Positions 1 through 8,154 of a stretch of DNA of 64,000 nt are shown here, piece after piece. Each line of letters opens with the position of its first letter. Position 1 is the first letter of the stretch. Origin of the DNA: JAQUCI01 sp964553255 (GTDB lineage: Bacteria; Bacillota_I; Bacilli_A; Erysipelotrichales; Erysipelotrichaceae). A program made the position numbers and the translations under genes. The notes beneath the pieces were generated by a model. That model was not told the DNA's origin, searched no databases, and saw nothing but the letters and a program-made list of their open reading frames with translations. The stretch lies in the NCBI GenBank assembly GCA_964553255.1, contig CAZKJS010000002.1, forward strand, positions 46,022 through 110,021, written 5' to 3'.

Positions 1-649
1 ACAAAAAAGATTACAATCAATTAAGGAGTTTACTGAACTAGGATCAGGATATAAGATCGCAATGCGTGATCTAACGATTCGAGGTGCTGGTGATTTATTA
101 GGACCACAACAATCTGGTTTTATTGATACCGTGGGCATTGATATGTATATAGAGATGTTACAAGAAGCGATAGCTGAGAAAAAGGGAGTAGTTATTGATA
201 AACCGGAAGAACAAATAAGAACACCATTAAATATAGATGCTTATATACCAGAAAAGTTTTCAACAACTGATTATGATAAACTAACAATTTATCAGAGAAT
301 CGATAAGATAAAAGCACTCAAAGAATTAATGGATTTAGAAGAAGAAGTTAGTGATATGTATGGTAAATTACCAATACCAGTACAATTATTGTTTGAAAAG
401 AAGCGGCTTGAAATCTTATTGAAAGAAGCACGTATAATGAAATTCAAAGAAACAAAACAAGGAGCAGAGATTGTCTTTACTGAAGACTATTCTAAAAACA
501 TCAATGGTGTTAAACTCTTTGAAACGATAAATAAAATAAGTAGTGATATTGAGCTAAGATATTTAAAAGGATCGATAATAATAAAGTTTACCAATAAAAA
601 AGAATGGTTAAACCAAGTATTGCAGGTATTAAGAAAGGATTTTAGTTGA
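1..649 (+). CDS. mfd: Transcription-repair coupling factor Mfd, C-terminal fragment
   Basis: The frame is open from base 2, so the gene starts before the window and only its last ~215 codons are present. The residues before and around the first internal Met match the Mfd/RecG helicase end of motif VI (RLQSIKEF, then GSGYKIAMRDLTIRGAGDLLG split over both sides of base 62). After this comes the TRCF domain (about residues 60-195 of the visible part). Mfd is a DNA translocase that removes RNA polymerase stalled at lesions and recruits UvrA. It ends in TGA one base before rqcP, so the two are probably cotranscribed, as in Bacillus. Identity is firm; the N-terminal UvrB-like and RNAP-binding parts cannot be seen. 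Confidence 0.93.
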   Translation, partial: QKRLQSIKEFTELGSGYKIAMRDLTIRGAGDLLGPQQSGFIDTVGIDMYIEMLQEAIAEKKGVVIDKPEEQIRTPLNIDAYIPEKFSTTDYDKLTIYQRIDKIKALKELMDLEEEVSDMYGKLPIPVQLLFEKKRLEILLKEARIMKFKETKQGAEIVFTEDYSKNINGVKLFETINKISSDIELRYLKGSIIIKFTNKKEWLNQVLQVLRKDFS

Positions 650-650
650 T

Positions 651-908
651 ATGAGATTAGATAAGTATTTAAAGGTTACTAGAATCTTAAAAAGAAGAGT
701 AATTGGTAAAGAGTTAGCTAAAAATCAAAGAATAATGATAAATGGTAAAGTTGCTAAACCATCAAGTGAGTTAAAGATTAATGATGAAATTGAAGTTGTT
801 TTTGGCAAGAGACATTTAATAGTTAAAGTTTTAAAAATACAAGCGTATAGTAAAAAAGACGAAGCTGATATGATGTATGAAGTATTGAATGAGTTTGTTG
901 AAGCGTAG
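651..908 (+). CDS. rqcP: RqcP (YabO), S4-domain ribosome quality control factor
   Basis: This 85-residue protein is one S4 RNA-binding domain. It begins MRLDKYLKVTRILKRR and has the IMINGKVAKPSSELKINDEI core typical of YabO/RqcP; length matches the family (about 86). RqcP works with RqcH on stalled 50S subunits, stabilising the peptidyl-tRNA during C-terminal alanine tailing. The start codon lies one base after the mfd stop, and mfd-rqcP-divIC neighbourhood agrees with the Bacillus mfd-yabO-divIC arrangement. The alternative, Hsp15 (HslR), is less likely because of length and context. Confidence 0.88.
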   Translation: MRLDKYLKVTRILKRRVIGKELAKNQRIMINGKVAKPSSELKINDEIEVVFGKRHLIVKVLKIQAYSKKDEADMMYEVLNEFVEA

Positions 909-924
909 TTTCATCTTTCAAATC

Positions 925-952
925 TTGCAATTTTTAACTCAACAGTTATAAT
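925..952 (+). promoter_or_regulatory. Candidate sigma-A promoter for divIC
   Basis: TTGCAA (925-930), a 16-base spacer and TATAAT (947-952) lie in the gap before divIC. Both boxes are close to consensus; not tested experimentally. Confidence 0.55.
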
Positions 953-983
953 AAACTTACGTAAAGAATTAGGATGATGAACA

Positions 984-1286
984 ATGAGTAATGCTAAACC
1001 CAAGAAAAAAAGAAGAGTGCTTTCGGCGTTGGTAAGCTTGTGCTTATTAGTAGGAGCTAGTTTTTTCTTATATCAAGCTTTTCAAGAAATTGTTAATACA
1101 TATAATTTGACGAAAGAACTACAAACAGCCAAATCAATATTAGATGACATTAGTAACGAAAACAAATATTTGAATGAGCAGAAAGCCAAATTACTAGATC
1201 CTGAGTATGTTAAAAGCTATGCTAGGGGTACATATATGTTATCAAAAGAAGGAGAACAGATTTTTTATCTTCCTTCAAAGGATTAA
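984..1286 (+). CDS. divIC: DivIC/FtsB-family septum formation initiator
   Basis: A 100-residue bitopic membrane protein. The basic N-terminus (KPKKKRR) stays in the cytoplasm, a single membrane segment covers about residues 12-31, and a short coiled coil (about 39-66) precedes a conserved tail with DPEYVKSYARGTYMLSKEGE, the hallmark of the DivIC/FtsB family. It is part of the FtsL-DivIB-DivIC trimer that activates septal peptidoglycan synthesis. It follows rqcP and is closed by a terminator at 1303-1329. Its presence implies FtsZ-type division with a cell wall. FtsL also has this topology, but the tail and the location favour DivIC. Confidence 0.85.
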   Translation: MSNAKPKKKRRVLSALVSLCLLVGASFFLYQAFQEIVNTYNLTKELQTAKSILDDISNENKYLNEQKAKLLDPEYVKSYARGTYMLSKEGEQIFYLPSKD

Positions 1287-1302
1287 CTTAAGTAAATTAA
1301 TC

Positions 1303-1329
1303 AAAGCTGATAGGATTATCAGCTTTTTT
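1303..1329 (+). terminator. Rho-independent terminator after divIC
   Basis: Perfect 10-base stem AAAGCTGATA / TATCAGCTTT with a GGAT loop, running into TTTTTT. Confidence 0.9.
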
Positions 1330-1361
1330 GAGTTAAAGAATGCATGATTTAGGAGATGTTT

Positions 1362-2507
1362 ATGCGAAAGAAACTGAAAATAGGTAGAGTAATAATATTG
1401 ATCGCGTTGTTAAGCTTTTTTATCGTTGTGGGCAATATGTCGATTAAAGCATATAAAAATAGTTTATTGGTCGATGGCTATCATTTGATTGTTGATGATG
1501 AAACTTGGTTTACTCTTGGTGATAAAGAAACAATTAATACGTTATTAACAGAATATCAAGATACCTATAAAACAGTTATTGGAAGTAACGCTGAGATAAC
1601 GGGAGTAGGTTTTGTACAAGATGTACAGATAGTATTTGAAAGAGTAGACAAAGAAATACTTGATGATGTTGAACTAGCAAAAGAAATGATATATAAAAAC
1701 GATAGAGAAGCGTTGTATTATACGGTAGTTGCTGGTGATACATTGTGGGATATCGCTAAGAATTTATCGATTTCGTTTTTTCAGTTTGTTAATTTAAACA
1801 GTGATATTAATGTAGATCGAATTTGGCCAGGAGATCAATTATTGCTTGAACCCAAAGACCCTAAGTTGGATGTTGTTATAGAGCTGAAATCAACTGTTTT
1901 GGAGGCAATTCCCTATACGACTCATTATATTCAAGATAGTTCATTATTAGCTACTCAAAGACAAGTTATCACTGCTGGTGTTGAGGGTGAAAAGAATGTT
2001 ACATACGCTATCAAACTGTTAAACGGGTATGAAGATGAAACAATTGTACTTGATGAACTTATATTATCAAATCCAGTTGAAGCGGTTGTAAAACGTGGAA
2101 CCAAAAGAACATTATCGATTATTAGTAGTACTAATTATGGTGTTGTAAAGGGTAAAAGAACTAGCGGTTATGGTTATCGCACCGATCCAATATCAGGAAA
2201 GCGTGTTTTCCATGATGGATTAGATATAGCAGCTGAATATGGAGCTTCGGTATATGCTTATGCAAGTGGAACGGTAATTGAATCAGGTTGGCATGATATT
2301 CGTGGTAACTATGTTATCATCAGTCATGGTAATGGGCTTACAACCAGATATTTACACTTATCTAAACGTACGGTAAGTGTTGGTGATAAAGTAAGTGTTG
2401 GTGATGTGATTGGAAAAGTTGGATCAACAGGTTATAGCACTGGTAATCACTTACACTTCAGTGTTTTCCTTAATGGGAAATCACAAAATCCTTATGATTA
2501 TATTTAA
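1362..2507 (+). CDS. LysM-G5-M23 cell-wall endopeptidase
   Basis: A membrane-anchored peptidoglycan hydrolase of 381 residues. In order: membrane anchor (about 8-25), linker, LysM (about 119-164, TVVAGDTLWDIAKN), G5 domain (about 173-248, ending VVKRGTK), and a C-terminal M23 metallopeptidase (about 266-381). Zinc ligands are visible as H284 and D288 (HDGLD) and H365 of the HLH motif, with H332 and H363 as the catalytic histidines. All active-site residues are present, so this should be an active glycyl/D-Ala endopeptidase rather than an EnvC/NlpD-type activator. AGGAG at 1351-1355 abuts a Met codon at 1356 and is correctly spaced for ATG 1362, which I chose. It lies after divIC and may serve division or wall remodelling. 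Confidence 0.88.
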   Translation: MRKKLKIGRVIILIALLSFFIVVGNMSIKAYKNSLLVDGYHLIVDDETWFTLGDKETINTLLTEYQDTYKTVIGSNAEITGVGFVQDVQIVFERVDKEILDDVELAKEMIYKNDREALYYTVVAGDTLWDIAKNLSISFFQFVNLNSDINVDRIWPGDQLLLEPKDPKLDVVIELKSTVLEAIPYTTHYIQDSSLLATQRQVITAGVEGEKNVTYAIKLLNGYEDETIVLDELILSNPVEAVVKRGTKRTLSIISSTNYGVVKGKRTSGYGYRTDPISGKRVFHDGLDIAAEYGASVYAYASGTVIESGWHDIRGNYVIISHGNGLTTRYLHLSKRTVSVGDKVSVGDVIGKVGSTGYSTGNHLHFSVFLNGKSQNPYDYI

Positions 2508-2529
2508 AAAAGACCATTTGGTCTTTTTT
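2506..2529 (+). terminator. Terminator after the M23 peptidase gene
   Basis: AAAAAAGACC / GGTCTTTTTT stem with a four-base ATTT loop, overlapping the stop codon of the upstream gene and followed by C. Confidence 0.8.
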
Positions 2530-2600
2530 CATAGAGTGTTTATTCTATACTAACATTGATAAAAATGATATATTAACATAGTCAGATAGGAGGTTTCTTG

Positions 2601-4172
2601 ATGAAGAAGAAACAAGTTGTATTAGTAGTAATGGACGGTATTGGGATCACTTCTAAAGATGACGGTAATGCGGTAATGCATGCTTATAAACCCAATATTG
2701 ATCGTTTATTGAAGGAATATCCTAATACGTTATTAAAAGCACATGGGACAGCGGTAGGTTTACCAACCGATGATGATATGGGAAATTCGGAAGTAGGACA
2801 TAACGCTTTAGGATGTGGTCAGATTTATGCGCAAGGCGCAAAATTAGTAAATGAGTCAATTGCCAGTAAGGCGATATTTCAAACTGAAACATGGCAAGAA
2901 TTAACTGATTATTGTAAAGACTATACTATGCATTTTATTGGATTATTATCCGATGGTAATGTTCATTCACATATCGATCATTTAATAAGTTTGATAACAC
3001 AAGCAAAAGCTGAAGGATTGAAGAAAGTTCGTATTCATGTGCTTCTTGATGGCCGCGATGTTCCTGAAACAAGTGCATTGATCTATGTCGAAAAGCTTGA
3101 AACAGCACTTGCGTCTTTAAATGACAGTAAGTTCGATGCTAGAATTGCTAGTGGTGGCGGTAGAATGTATATCACAATGGATCGCTATGAAGCTGATTGG
3201 TCTATGGTAGAAAGAGGATGGAACACTCACGTCCTTGGTAAAGGAAGAGCGTTTAACAGTGCAAGCGAAGCGATATTGACATATCGTGATGAACTAAAGG
3301 TTTCAGATCAGGATTTACCAGAGTTTGTTGTTGTAGAAGATGGTAAACCAGTTGGAACGATTAATGATGGCGATAGTGTTGTTTTATTTAACTTCCGTGG
3401 TGATAGAGCGATCGAAATCTCTAAAGCATTTGAAAACAATGATTTTGATAAATTTGATCGTGTACGCAGACCAAAAGTTAAATATGCTGGTATGTTGCAA
3501 TATGATGGCGACTTAAAGATACCTAATCTTTTCTTAGTTCAACCACCAAAGATCAAGAACACATTGTCAGAATACTTAGTTAATAGAGGCTTACGTCAAT
3601 ATGCGATCAGTGAAACTCAAAAATTCGGACATGTTACATATTTCTGGAATGGTAATCGTACTGAAAAGTTTAACAATGAACTAGAAACGTTTTTTGAGAT
3701 AACTTCAGATATAATTCCGTTTGAACAAAGACCATGGATGAAAGCAGCGGAAATCACGGATGAGATGATCAAAGCAATCAAATCGAATCAATATGATTTC
3801 TTAAGATGTAACTTTCCAAATGGTGATATGGTGGGACATACTGGCAATTACGCGGCTACACTGATCGGTGTTGAAACGGTAGACTTGTGTTTAGGAAGAA
3901 TAATCGAGGCTTGTGATAAGACCGACAGTATTCTACTTGTTACAGCAGACCATGGTAACGCTGATGAAATGTATGAGAAACGCAAACAACCAACTGATAA
4001 GATAAAACCAAAAACAAGCCACACATTAAATCAAGTACCATTTATTGTTTATAACGCTGATGTTAAATTAAAACAAACCGATATAGGATTGGCTAATGTC
4101 GCAAACACAGTTGTAGAATTACTTGAACTTGAACCAGTAGCGCTTTGGGAAGATAGCATAATTCAAAAATAG
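2601..4172 (+). CDS. gpmI: 2,3-bisphosphoglycerate-independent phosphoglycerate mutase
   Basis: Interconverts 3- and 2-phosphoglycerate in glycolysis using two Mn ions and a phosphoserine. The alkaline-phosphatase-superfamily start VVLVVMDGIG (6-15), the nucleophile Ser63 in DMGNSEVGH, LLDGRDVPETSA, the RGDRA motif and the late VTADHGNADEM metal site are all visible. At 523 residues it is slightly longer than the usual ~510. AGGAGG (2588-2593) is spaced correctly for ATG 2601; an in-frame TTG at 2598 is too close. It stands alone between two terminators rather than in a gap-pgk-tpi operon. Confidence 0.96.
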   Translation: MKKKQVVLVVMDGIGITSKDDGNAVMHAYKPNIDRLLKEYPNTLLKAHGTAVGLPTDDDMGNSEVGHNALGCGQIYAQGAKLVNESIASKAIFQTETWQELTDYCKDYTMHFIGLLSDGNVHSHIDHLISLITQAKAEGLKKVRIHVLLDGRDVPETSALIYVEKLETALASLNDSKFDARIASGGGRMYITMDRYEADWSMVERGWNTHVLGKGRAFNSASEAILTYRDELKVSDQDLPEFVVVEDGKPVGTINDGDSVVLFNFRGDRAIEISKAFENNDFDKFDRVRRPKVKYAGMLQYDGDLKIPNLFLVQPPKIKNTLSEYLVNRGLRQYAISETQKFGHVTYFWNGNRTEKFNNELETFFEITSDIIPFEQRPWMKAAEITDEMIKAIKSNQYDFLRCNFPNGDMVGHTGNYAATLIGVETVDLCLGRIIEACDKTDSILLVTADHGNADEMYEKRKQPTDKIKPKTSHTLNQVPFIVYNADVKLKQTDIGLANVANTVVELLELEPVALWEDSIIQK

Positions 4173-4190
4173 GGAGCAATCCCTTTTTTT
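4171..4190 (+). terminator. Terminator overlapping the gpmI stop codon
   Basis: AGGGA-GCAA-TCCCT followed by seven T; the stem begins inside the TAG stop. Confidence 0.8.
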
Positions 4191-4246
4191 ATTTCATACA
4201 GCCAGTGTTGGTGTATAATCATTTTATAGGATTTGAGGTGAACTAT

Positions 4247-5128
4247 TTGAACATCATTGATATTAAGAAGTTAAGCAAGTATTATGGTAAAGCCAAAGGT
4301 GTCGCGGATTTGTCGCTAAGCGTTGAAGAAGGAGAGTTTTTTGGATTTATCGGACCAAATGGTGCGGGAAAAAGCACAACGATCAGAGTGTTGTTAGGAC
4401 TTATTTATGGAGACTACGAAAGATTAGCTATTTTTGAAAAAGATATGTTAAGTCATAAAGAAGAAATCTTACAGGATGTCGGCTATATGACATCTGAAGT
4501 TATGTTTTATAATGGCATGAAAGTCAAAGATATTATCAAGTTCGCAGCTAACACGCGTAAAAAAGATTGCACAGATGAAGCGAAAAGATTATGTGAAATC
4601 TTACAACTAGATACAACAAGAAAAATTGAAGAGTTGTCTTTAGGTAATCGTAAGAAGGTCGCAATAGTATGTGCAATGCAACATCAACCCAAACTATATA
4701 TTCTTGATGAGCCAACCAGTGGACTTGATCCTTTGATCCAACATGAATTTTTTAATTTATTAAAACAAAGAAATAGTGATGGTGCCACTATCTTCTTGTC
4801 TTCGCACGTCCTATCAGAAATTCAACGTTATTGTGATAAAGCAGCAATTATCCGCGATGGACACTTAGTTGCCAATGATAATGTTGAAAACTTGATCAAA
4901 ACAAAAGTAAGACAAATAACCCTTCATGGTCATAATCAAGTAGAAGATATTGATGGCGTTTTTGATTGTCACAAAATTGATGATAAAAGTGTTACTTTCT
5001 TTTATGAAGGCGATATTAAACAATTACTCAAGCGACTAGAAAAGACTGAACTAAATGATATATTGATAAGTGAGCCAGATCTAGAAGCAGCCTTTATGCA
5101 TTACTATAAGGATGAAACGAGGATATAA
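4247..5128 (+). CDS. ABC transporter ATP-binding protein (ABC-2 exporter family)
   Basis: Nucleotide-binding subunit of a putative exporter, partner of the permease three bases downstream. Walker A (GPNGAGKST), the signature (LSLGNRKK, a slightly degenerate LSGGQ) and Walker B with D-loop (LYILDEPTSGLDP) are present; a C-terminal ~80 residues form a subfamily tail. The reading frame is open from 4205, but GAGGTG (4235-4240) is six bases before TTG 4247 and the protein then begins LNIIDIKKLSKYYG, so I take TTG 4247 as start (293 residues). TATAAT at 4214-4219 could be the -10 of its promoter. Substrate unknown; relatives include bacteriocin or lipid-stress exporters. Confidence 0.85.
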   Translation: MNIIDIKKLSKYYGKAKGVADLSLSVEEGEFFGFIGPNGAGKSTTIRVLLGLIYGDYERLAIFEKDMLSHKEEILQDVGYMTSEVMFYNGMKVKDIIKFAANTRKKDCTDEAKRLCEILQLDTTRKIEELSLGNRKKVAIVCAMQHQPKLYILDEPTSGLDPLIQHEFFNLLKQRNSDGATIFLSSHVLSEIQRYCDKAAIIRDGHLVANDNVENLIKTKVRQITLHGHNQVEDIDGVFDCHKIDDKSVTFFYEGDIKQLLKRLEKTELNDILISEPDLEAAFMHYYKDETRI

Positions 5129-5130
5129 CG

Positions 5131-5916
5131 ATGACAATATTCATGCATGAACTAAAACGTAATAAAAACTCGTTTATTGTTTGGACTAGCGTTATAACAG
5201 CTTTTATCCTTATGATCATATTAATTTTCCCAGAAATGAAAAAACAGATGCAGGAAATAAATGACATCTTCGCTTCCCTTGGCAGTTTTACAGCCGCCTT
5301 TGGCATGGATCGTCTTAATTTAGGGAAAATGATCGACTACTACAGTATTGAAGCTGGGGCAATCGTCAGTTTAGGGGGTAGTTTTTATGCAGCTTTAATA
5401 GCTGTTTCAATATTATCAAAAGAAGAAAAAGAACATACTGCTGATTTTTTATTAACACATCCAGTAAGTCGCACTAATATCTTAAAACAAAAACTATTAG
5501 CAGTATTAACATTAGTGGTTATGCTAAACGTGATCGTTGCATCACTTACATTCATAACAATTTATATGATTGAAAGTTCGGTTGATTGGAATTTATTGAT
5601 ACTACTCAATCTTTCTTATCTAATACTACAAATTGAAGTAGCTGCTATTTGTTTTGGTATATCAGCCTTCTTGCGTAAAGATGGTATGGGAATCGGGCTT
5701 GGGCTTGCGGCCACTTTCTATTTCTTAAACTTGGTCGCTAATATTACAGAAAAAGCTAAGTTCCTCAAATACTTTACACCGTTTGCTTATACTGAGGGAG
5801 CCGATATTATTAACAATGGCGTTATCGATATGAAGCATCTAGCGCTGGGCATTGTTATTACGATACTTTGTATAACAGTTGGGTTTATAAAATATCAGAA
5901 GAAAGACATTTTATAA
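5131..5916 (+). CDS. ABC-2 type transporter permease
   Basis: A 261-residue membrane protein with about six hydrophobic segments (for example residues 18-34, 80-95, 125-150, 155-178, 183-200, 235-252). The residues EEKEHTADFLLTHPVSR after the second segment are characteristic of ABC-2 permeases next to LinF/BcrA-like ATPases. It forms one operon with the ATPase at 4247 and ends at a bidirectional terminator. The exported compound cannot be told from sequence. Confidence 0.82.
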   Translation: MTIFMHELKRNKNSFIVWTSVITAFILMIILIFPEMKKQMQEINDIFASLGSFTAAFGMDRLNLGKMIDYYSIEAGAIVSLGGSFYAALIAVSILSKEEKEHTADFLLTHPVSRTNILKQKLLAVLTLVVMLNVIVASLTFITIYMIESSVDWNLLILLNLSYLILQIEVAAICFGISAFLRKDGMGIGLGLAATFYFLNLVANITEKAKFLKYFTPFAYTEGADIINNGVIDMKHLALGIVITILCITVGFIKYQKKDIL

Positions 5917-5927
5917 AACAAAACAAA

Positions 5928-5957
5928 AAAAGCGAATCTTGATCGATTCGCTTTTCT
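5928..5957. terminator. Bidirectional terminator between convergent operons
   Basis: Perfect 11-base stem AAAAGCGAATC / GATTCGCTTTT with loop TTGATC. A and T runs on both sides let it serve the exporter operon (+) and the osmoprotectant operon (-). Confidence 0.85.
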
Positions 5958-5967
5958 ATGTGTTGAT

Positions 5968-6888
5968 TTACTTTAGCAAGCCTTTGCTTAGTAAAAACTC
6001 TCTAGCAACACTTACTGGTGTTTTACCATCAACATCAACCGCATAACTCATTTCAACCATTTCGGCATCACTGATTTGACCGGTTAACATGTCTAATACA
6101 TCATATAAGTTCTCTATTTCGGCGAAGTCTTCAAAGAAACCTTTTCGAGCTACTAGGTTTGCGTAATAGTCAGGGAAGAAACCTAAGTCTTCTTCTAGTA
6201 TTACTAAGTCATACTTCTTGTTTAGACCATCGGTGCTATAAACTTCAGTAACATCAAAGTTGCCATTTACAATCGCGGTATACTTAAGATTAACATCAAT
6301 GGAAACGGCGTCTTTAAAGTTTAGACCATAAGCATCAACGAAGGCATAATATCTATCTTCTGTTTCTTCGGCAAAGAAACTTGGTTCAGCACCGAATACT
6401 AATTGATCAGCAACTGGTATTAAATCACTTACCTTCTTTAGGTTGTACATATCCGCGGTTTCTTGGGTAACAGCGATAGCGTAAGTATTGTTGATACCAA
6501 TCTTATCTAATGAAGTTACACCATATTCTTCTTCACCAATCTGTCTAACGTACTCAAATAAGGTCATACCTGCTGGTACATCACTTGGATTACGATTGTA
6601 GATTGATGCTAAGGTTGAGCCGTCATACGTCAAGAATAAGTCATTACTTGGATTATTACCTTGCATTTCTCTAAATTGGTTTACCAAAGTCATACCATCT
6701 TTAATTACAACAGTGGCATCTGTATATTCCTCAACTAATAATTTAACCATTTGGTTAATGATCATGATTTCGGCATAAGTGCCGTCATACATATTAATTA
6801 CTGGTCCATCTGTTTTCTTAGTACCACAAGCAGTGGTTGATATAAGCAGAATTAAAGTAATCAATAATAAATAAATTTTCTTCTTCAT
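5968..6888 (-). CDS. opuCC: Osmoprotectant ABC transporter, substrate-binding lipoprotein (OpuCC-like)
   Basis: Extracytoplasmic binding protein for a quaternary-ammonium solute (glycine betaine, choline or carnitine class). It has a lipoprotein signal: MKKKIYLLLITLILL, then the lipobox STTAC. The mature part matches the OpuAC/OsmF fold (NMYDGTYAEIMIINQM near the start, VNLKYTAIVNGNFDVTEVYSTDG in the second lobe). The frame is open upstream to 6954, inside the permease gene, but an AAGGGAG ribosome site precedes ATG 6888, which gives the signal peptide its correct start. It is last in an operon of regulator, ATPase and two permeases. Confidence 0.87.
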   Translation of the reverse strand: MKKKIYLLLITLILLISTTACGTKKTDGPVINMYDGTYAEIMIINQMVKLLVEEYTDATVVIKDGMTLVNQFREMQGNNPSNDLFLTYDGSTLASIYNRNPSDVPAGMTLFEYVRQIGEEEYGVTSLDKIGINNTYAIAVTQETADMYNLKKVSDLIPVADQLVFGAEPSFFAEETEDRYYAFVDAYGLNFKDAVSIDVNLKYTAIVNGNFDVTEVYSTDGLNKKYDLVILEEDLGFFPDYYANLVARKGFFEDFAEIENLYDVLDMLTGQISDAEMVEMSYAVDVDGKTPVSVAREFLLSKGLLK

Positions 6889-6901
6889 ATGAACTCCCTT
6901 C

Positions 6902-7495
6902 TTAAGTAGCTTTTTTTTCAAGCTTTTTGGCAATAAAATCCATAATGGCTTCAAACGCTATTGACATAGCCATAAGTGAAAATGTTGCTGATAAGATCAA
7001 ATTAACATTCATAACACGAATACCGCGATAGATGATCGCTCCAAGTCCTCCGCCACCAACAGATGCTGCAAAGATGGCGGTGCCGATTGAGTTAACAGTA
7101 GCGATCTTAATACCGGTAAATATTACCGGAAAAGACAATGGAAGCTCAATAAATACTAATTGATATAAGCGACTCATACCCATACCCTTGGCGGCTTCCT
7201 TTATGCCTGGGTTGACGTTTGATAAACCTAAGTTGGTGTTTCTTACAATCGGTAATAATGAATACATGGTTAAACCGATAATGACTGTTGTTTTACCAGC
7301 ACCAACCAAAACCATGATCATTCCCATCAAAGCTAATGAGGGAATTGTTTGAAAAACATCAGTGATAAACAAGATTGCCTTACGTGCTTTTGGAACTAAA
7401 TAAGTCAATACACCTAAAGGCACACCAACAACAATAGCTGCAACTACAGCCATAAAAACCAAGTATAAATGTTCAAGTACCATATTTATTGTCAT
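6902..7495 (-). CDS. opuCD: Osmoprotectant ABC transporter permease 2 (OpuCD/OpuCB-like)
   Basis: A 197-residue inner-membrane subunit with about five membrane segments and the BPD permease EAA-type loop (NPGIKEAAKGMGMSRLYQLVFIELPLSFPVI). It should pair with the permease encoded just upstream (four-base overlap, 7492-7495) to form the channel of the OpuC-type importer. Having two small separate permeases plus a stand-alone binding lipoprotein is the OpuC/OpuB layout, unlike the permease-binding protein fusion of BusAB/OpuABC. Confidence 0.85.
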   Translation of the reverse strand: MTINMVLEHLYLVFMAVVAAIVVGVPLGVLTYLVPKARKAILFITDVFQTIPSLALMGMIMVLVGAGKTTVIIGLTMYSLLPIVRNTNLGLSNVNPGIKEAAKGMGMSRLYQLVFIELPLSFPVIFTGIKIATVNSIGTAIFAASVGGGGLGAIIYRGIRVMNVNLILSATFSLMAMSIAFEAIMDFIAKKLEKKAT

Positions 7496-8154
7496 TGGGT
7501 TTCACCTTCAATTCCTTGTAATCCCTTAGGTACAACTTTCTTTTGAATAAACTCAATGAAGTAACTTAAGGATATCGCCATGATAGCTGCTGGAACAGCA
7601 CCAGTTAAGATTAGAAAGTTTCTATTCATATCAATGCCTTGATAAACAAATACCCCTAAGCCACCAAGACCGATCATAGCTGCTAAGACGCTCCAACTTA
7701 CAGTGTAGATTGTTGCTAATCTTAAGCCACCGATGATCGTTGACATTGCTAATGGAAGTTCTACTCTAATTAGGATTTGGAAGTTACTCATACCACATCC
7801 TCTTGCAGCCTCTTTATAATGATCTTCAACACCGATAATTCCTACAAAGGTATTCTTTAAAACAGGGAACATCGCGTAAATAGAAAGAGCAATAATAACT
7901 GTTATTGGTTTCATTCCTAAAACGATAAAGAGTAATCCAATAAAGACAATACCAGGAATTGTATTAAATAAGGACAATATCGGTAGTATGTATTTTGAAT
8001 ATTTAGGAATTCGCGACAACAAGATACCAATAACAACGCCCATGATAAAACCAACTGTTACTGACACAAACACATAGTATAAATGTACCCCTATTTGGTT
8101 TATAAGTGGTTGCAGGTAAATATCAAGGTATCTTTCAAGTGTCATTAACCCCAC
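7492..8154 (-). CDS. opuCB: Osmoprotectant ABC transporter permease 1 (OpuCB-like)
   Basis: A 220-residue BPD-family permease with membrane segments at about 25-47, 55-75, 85-105, 145-170 and 185-205, and the conserved loop DHYKEAARGCGMSNFQILIRVELPLA that contacts the ATPase. It overlaps the ATPase gene by 10 bases and the second permease gene by 4, indicating translational coupling. Role as in the other subunits: ATP-driven uptake of compatible solute across the membrane. Confidence 0.87.
   Translation of the reverse strand: MGLMTLERYLDIYLQPLINQIGVHLYYVFVSVTVGFIMGVVIGILLSRIPKYSKYILPILSLFNTIPGIVFIGLLFIVLGMKPITVIIALSIYAMFPVLKNTFVGIIGVEDHYKEAARGCGMSNFQILIRVELPLAMSTIIGGLRLATIYTVSWSVLAAMIGLGGLGVFVYQGIDMNRNFLILTGAVPAAIMAISLSYFIEFIQKKVVPKGLQGIEGETQ

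Noticed and set aside
6889..6954. 22-residue N-terminal extension of the osmoprotectant-binding protein
   Set aside because: It lies inside the permease gene, and ATG 6888 has a clear ribosome site and starts a proper lipoprotein signal.
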